This document shows positions 36,564 to 39,037 of a stretch of 39,037 nucleotides of DNA, in pieces; position 1 is the stretch's first letter, and every line of letters starts with the position of its first letter. Source of the stretch: an uncultured Francisellaceae bacterium (GTDB lineage Bacteria; Pseudomonadota; Gammaproteobacteria; UBA6186; Azoamicaceae); NCBI GenBank assembly GCA_903822055.1, contig CAIJNR010000052.1, positions 1 through 39,037 on the forward strand. The letters are read 5' to 3'. Below the pieces are notes generated by a model that saw only the letters and a program-made list of their open reading frames with translations, did no database searches and was not told the origin of the DNA. Position numbers and translations under genes: made by a program.

Positions 36564-37667
36564 TTAATAATCGTTATTCATAAATGACAGCATACCAATA
36601 TCATTTGGCAAATTAAATTCATAAGTTTTTAATTCACATATGGTATTTATAATATTTATTTTATGGATCTTTAATTTTACATCCCATAATAATTCATATT
36701 TTTTTATGTTAAGTTCTTTATGGCAATTATTTAATAATTTTTTATGCAAATTATATTTAACATCAATTTTTTTTGCTAATATTTCTGACTTAAAAACATG
36801 TTCTGAAAATTTACTTGTATAGTTTAATTTATAAATCTGTGGTTCTATATTTAAATCTTCGTATAAAAAAATTATATAATTAGAACGCAAAAAAAACTGA
36901 GCAATAGGTTGTTTGCTGGTTATAATGTTCAATATAATATTTAAATTTTGATTAGAGTTATCTGCATGTATTAATTTGATGACATCTTGAATAATATTAG
37001 TTTTGTCATCTTTGTCTCTAGAATGTAAATAAACCGTATATTTTAAATTAGAGTTGCTAGTAGCTATATTAAAAATATCAGAGCCAACAATATAATTTAT
37101 ATTATTGACATTAAAATTTTGCAAAAACAATTTATAACTCGCAACATCATAACGCCACAATGCATTATTGTTATCTAAAAAAAACACTTGTTGCGCCTGA
37201 TCCTCACCAGACAAATCTATTATTTGTATTTTATGTGCATCAATATTTTGTTCTTGCAAAACCATTTTATAATATAATTTTTTCTGTTGAATTAAATTCA
37301 AATTGCTTGTTTTTTTATGACGAATCCCAAAATATCCATATAATTTATTATCAATATTAATTTTATAGACATTGATTCCATTTGGGCAAAAAAAAGATAA
37401 GTTGTCTGGCAGAAACCCTATTTGTGGTAATTTTTGAACATCCAGATCTGCTATTGCAAGTTTCAGATCTAAATCTAATTGAGATTTATACATGTATTGT
37501 TCATTAGTAAAAATATTTTTATAAGTAAAAATATGATTTAATTCTACTAAGACCATCAAAAGTGTTAATTTCATGATAATGAGCACTAAAACCATATTAG
37601 CTGAGGCAATATTCAATTTATGGTACAAGCCACAATAACTCTTGCTTATAAACAAGCGTTTACCCAC
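36564..37667 (-). CDS. Third protein of the minor-pilin cluster, possibly PilX-like
   Basis: 367 aa. One hydrophobic helix at about residues 25-42 (ANMVLVLIIMKLTLLMVLVE) is the only membrane segment. Its text resembles the N-terminal helix of PilX minor pilins (G-M-V-L-V-L...LL-T), and the position directly after the PilW-like gene, overlapping it by eight bases, matches the usual pilV-pilW-pilX order. The rest, about 320 residues, is much longer than PilX and not recognised; it is rich in Asn, Ile and Lys with many short beta-type segments. The codon content is very AT-rich. Could equally be an unrelated membrane-anchored protein. Confidence 0.5.
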   Translation of the reverse strand: MGKRLFISKSYCGLYHKLNIASANMVLVLIIMKLTLLMVLVELNHIFTYKNIFTNEQYMYKSQLDLDLKLAIADLDVQKLPQIGFLPDNLSFFCPNGINVYKINIDNKLYGYFGIRHKKTSNLNLIQQKKLYYKMVLQEQNIDAHKIQIIDLSGEDQAQQVFFLDNNNALWRYDVASYKLFLQNFNVNNINYIVGSDIFNIATSNSNLKYTVYLHSRDKDDKTNIIQDVIKLIHADNSNQNLNIILNIITSKQPIAQFFLRSNYIIFLYEDLNIEPQIYKLNYTSKFSEHVFKSEILAKKIDVKYNLHKKLLNNCHKELNIKKYELLWDVKLKIHKINIINTICELKTYEFNLPNDIGMLSFMNNDY

Positions 37668-38628
37668 TATTTCTAACTTCTATTCCAATAGTGAAATTTT
37701 GTTCGATTAATTGATTTTTAAATAATAAATTAATTAGCAGATATTTATTAAATATCCAACCCAAATCTGATGCATCCATTAGCTCTGAAGATAATTCTGA
37801 TCCAAGCGCTTGGACAGATAGATTTTCCAGATCATCAACAATAGCTTCCGCATGATGATTAGTGTCTAAAGACAAATCATCCATATACAAACTATATGAA
37901 TCAGATTTATAGTTAGTATTTTTGGCAATATAAAATGCCAAATGTTTAACTCGAAAAACTTCTGCACCACGTTTAAATTTTTTTATGAAATTATTGGTTA
38001 TATTATATGGTTTATCGTGCGCCAACTGTGTTCCTACAAAATTAGACAAAACAAACCTTTGGATACATTTTAAATCTGCAATAATCATTTGATCTCCAGC
38101 TTGCCAAGCATTATCAAGTAAAGCAATTCTTAATTTGCTGTCATTTTCTAGCATATCTTCGGTTAAAAAAGTGACTCGTTCTGGAATATCATAAACCAAT
38201 AAAATATCCGTGTTTGACTTTATTTTATGATCAATTATTTTACGTAAAACTTTATCTGTCACAAAATTTGTACAATTTGCAACAGTTGCTTTACATACGG
38301 CAATTGGGGCTTGCGGTATAACCTGGTGTCCACCAGCAGTATAAACACTACCATATTGTGGAAATGGTATGGAACTTACAAAACCTTTATAGCCAGCTTT
38401 TCTTATATTGTCTCGCAAGAAAAAATCTGCAACATTTTGATTATATAATATTGTTATTTGTTGTTCTATTTTTAACAATTGTTTTTTTACTAAACTATAC
38501 ACCTGAAACAAAATTAATATTATTATACTGCTTATTAACACAGAAATTAATAATTGTTCTAAACTTGTCGCAAGATAATTGCTAACGCTATATATTTTTT
38601 GTTTTACTATACAATTTTGATATTTCAT
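37660..38628 (-). CDS. PilW-like type IV pilus minor pilin (divergent)
   Basis: 322 aa. The N-terminal helix TSLEQLLISVLISSIIILIL followed by QVYSLVKKQLLKIEQQ and FFLRDNIRKAGYKG matches PilW proteins (hydrophobic helix with Glu at about +5, then F-L-x-R-D-I-R-x-AGY-x-G). The C-terminus FTIGIEVRNSG matches their closing T-I-x-x-RN. The cleavage site is unusual: the usual Gly-Phe is replaced by a region around LATSLEQ, so peptidase processing is uncertain. It overlaps the upstream pilin-like gene by 41 bases and the downstream one by eight, so the three are one operon. Confidence 0.7.
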   Translation of the reverse strand: MKYQNCIVKQKIYSVSNYLATSLEQLLISVLISSIIILILFQVYSLVKKQLLKIEQQITILYNQNVADFFLRDNIRKAGYKGFVSSIPFPQYGSVYTAGGHQVIPQAPIAVCKATVANCTNFVTDKVLRKIIDHKIKSNTDILLVYDIPERVTFLTEDMLENDSKLRIALLDNAWQAGDQMIIADLKCIQRFVLSNFVGTQLAHDKPYNITNNFIKKFKRGAEVFRVKHLAFYIAKNTNYKSDSYSLYMDDLSLDTNHHAEAIVDDLENLSVQALGSELSSELMDASDLGWIFNKYLLINLLFKNQLIEQNFTIGIEVRNSG

Positions 38629-38881
38629 TTAACATCTCGGTACATAATTGTTCATTGTGATGTGCAAAATAACAAGCAGTTTTATTTTCATCTAATACAA
38701 GCATTTCGGTTTGGGATTTTAAATGAGATGAATACTTAAGCATATCTAATAAAAACATATTAATTGCTGTGACACCAAAGCTCAAAATCAACAAAGATAT
38801 TATGGATCCTAAAATAGTAAATGCTTTAGTGTTTTTAGGTTTTTTAATTTTTTTTGTTTTTATAATTATTAAAATTGCCAT
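38588..38881 (-). CDS. PilV-like minor pilin (short, divergent)
   Basis: 97 aa. A basic leader ends in KNTKAFTILGSIISLLILSF, which resembles the prepilin pattern (G)-F-T-L-x-E with Ala for Gly and Gly for Glu at the key positions, followed by a hydrophobic helix and a short domain with three Cys residues. Position before the PilW-like gene, with a 41-base overlap, fits PilV. It is shorter than normal PilV (about 150-180 aa), so it may be a reduced form. There is no good ribosome site; ATG 38881 is the only suitable start. Confidence 0.55.
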   Translation of the reverse strand: MAILIIIKTKKIKKPKNTKAFTILGSIISLLILSFGVTAINMFLLDMLKYSSHLKSQTEMLVLDENKTACYFAHHNEQLCTEMLNEISKLYSKTKNI

Positions 38882-38984
38882 TCATATAATATAAAAATTT
38901 TTACGCAGCAAAAATATAGCAAATTTATGTTTATTATTACGTAATTCTTTTTTCGCCCCCCTCTCCCCTGCCCCACTGCCATTA

Positions 38985-39037
38985 AGTTAAGCCATCCACC
39001 CGGCGGCTAACGCCGCCACCCTCCTTCGAAGCGAAGG
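38985..39037. repeat. GC-rich hairpin repeat at the right edge
   Basis: CATCCACCCGG (also present at the parE start), then GGCG-GCTAA-CGCC and CCTTCG-AAG-CGAAGG stems. It is strongly GC-rich compared with the surroundings and continues beyond the window. Probably a dispersed REP-like element. Confidence 0.55.

Overview
The window is AT-rich (about two-thirds A+T by eye) bacterial chromosome with a gammaproteobacterial gene set: parE-parC of the topoisomerase IV type, groES-groEL, an MlaA lipoprotein, an alginate-export-type porin and a type IV pilus minor-pilin cluster. AT bias, ankyrin-repeat and Sel1-repeat proteins, several gene remnants, a nonsense-broken metabolic gene and a tRNA gene without encoded CCA together suggest a host-associated, partly reduced gammaproteobacterium, perhaps near Legionellales. 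That placement is inference from gene content; no search was run.

Layout. 1-2715 (minus) is the N-terminal part of a giant repeat protein that runs off the left edge. 2947-4734 (plus) is a PilZ-like protein that converges on, and overlaps, parC; parE-parC form a tight operon (4712-8879, minus). Next come a perfect 35-bp inverted repeat, two tandem paralogous small outer-membrane barrel genes (9051-10428), a threonine aldolase gene with one in-frame nonsense codon, and a 965-aa coiled-coil protein of unknown function. 14.8-21.2 kb is an accessory zone: tRNA-Thr(CGU), a DUF1016 nuclease, a degenerate copy of the tRNA 5' half that supplies the start region of mgtA, remnants of a HigA-like antitoxin, a DUF6622-like membrane protein and a DUF2608-like protein, a GrpB-GNAT fusion, and an intact YefM-YoeB toxin-antitoxin pair. 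The chaperonin operon follows (21423-23425), with a possible heat-shock promoter.

23.5-29.0 kb (minus) holds a PilW-like membrane protein, a small basic protein next to an ankyrin protein whose centre carries a His-Asp-Gln-Cys pattern like CE-clan cysteine proteases, and a GtrA protein overlapping a 13-unit Sel1 lipoprotein. UDP-glucose dehydrogenase is divergent from gtrA. 31.2-31.43 kb contains a complete micro-gene: promoter, ribosome site, 17 codons and terminator. A stand-alone SpoIIE-type phosphatase, a porin, a nucleoside deoxyribosyltransferase with a membrane tail, a periplasmic TPR-like protein, mlaA and a divergent pilV-pilW-pilX-like cluster complete the window, which ends in a GC-rich hairpin-forming repeat.

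At least three intergenic, long-stem palindromic elements (A 29088-29181, B 30632-30733, C 32219-32323), possibly with a fourth (8921-9048), share core sequence, while the paired arms differ between copies yet stay matched within each copy. With the micro-gene, the tRNA-derived start of mgtA and the ankyrin protein, they are the most unusual content here. Envelope functions recur across the window (barrels, porin, MlaA, Sel1 lipoprotein, pilins, giant repeat protein, UDP-glucuronate synthesis), as expected for a bacterium that interacts with host surfaces.
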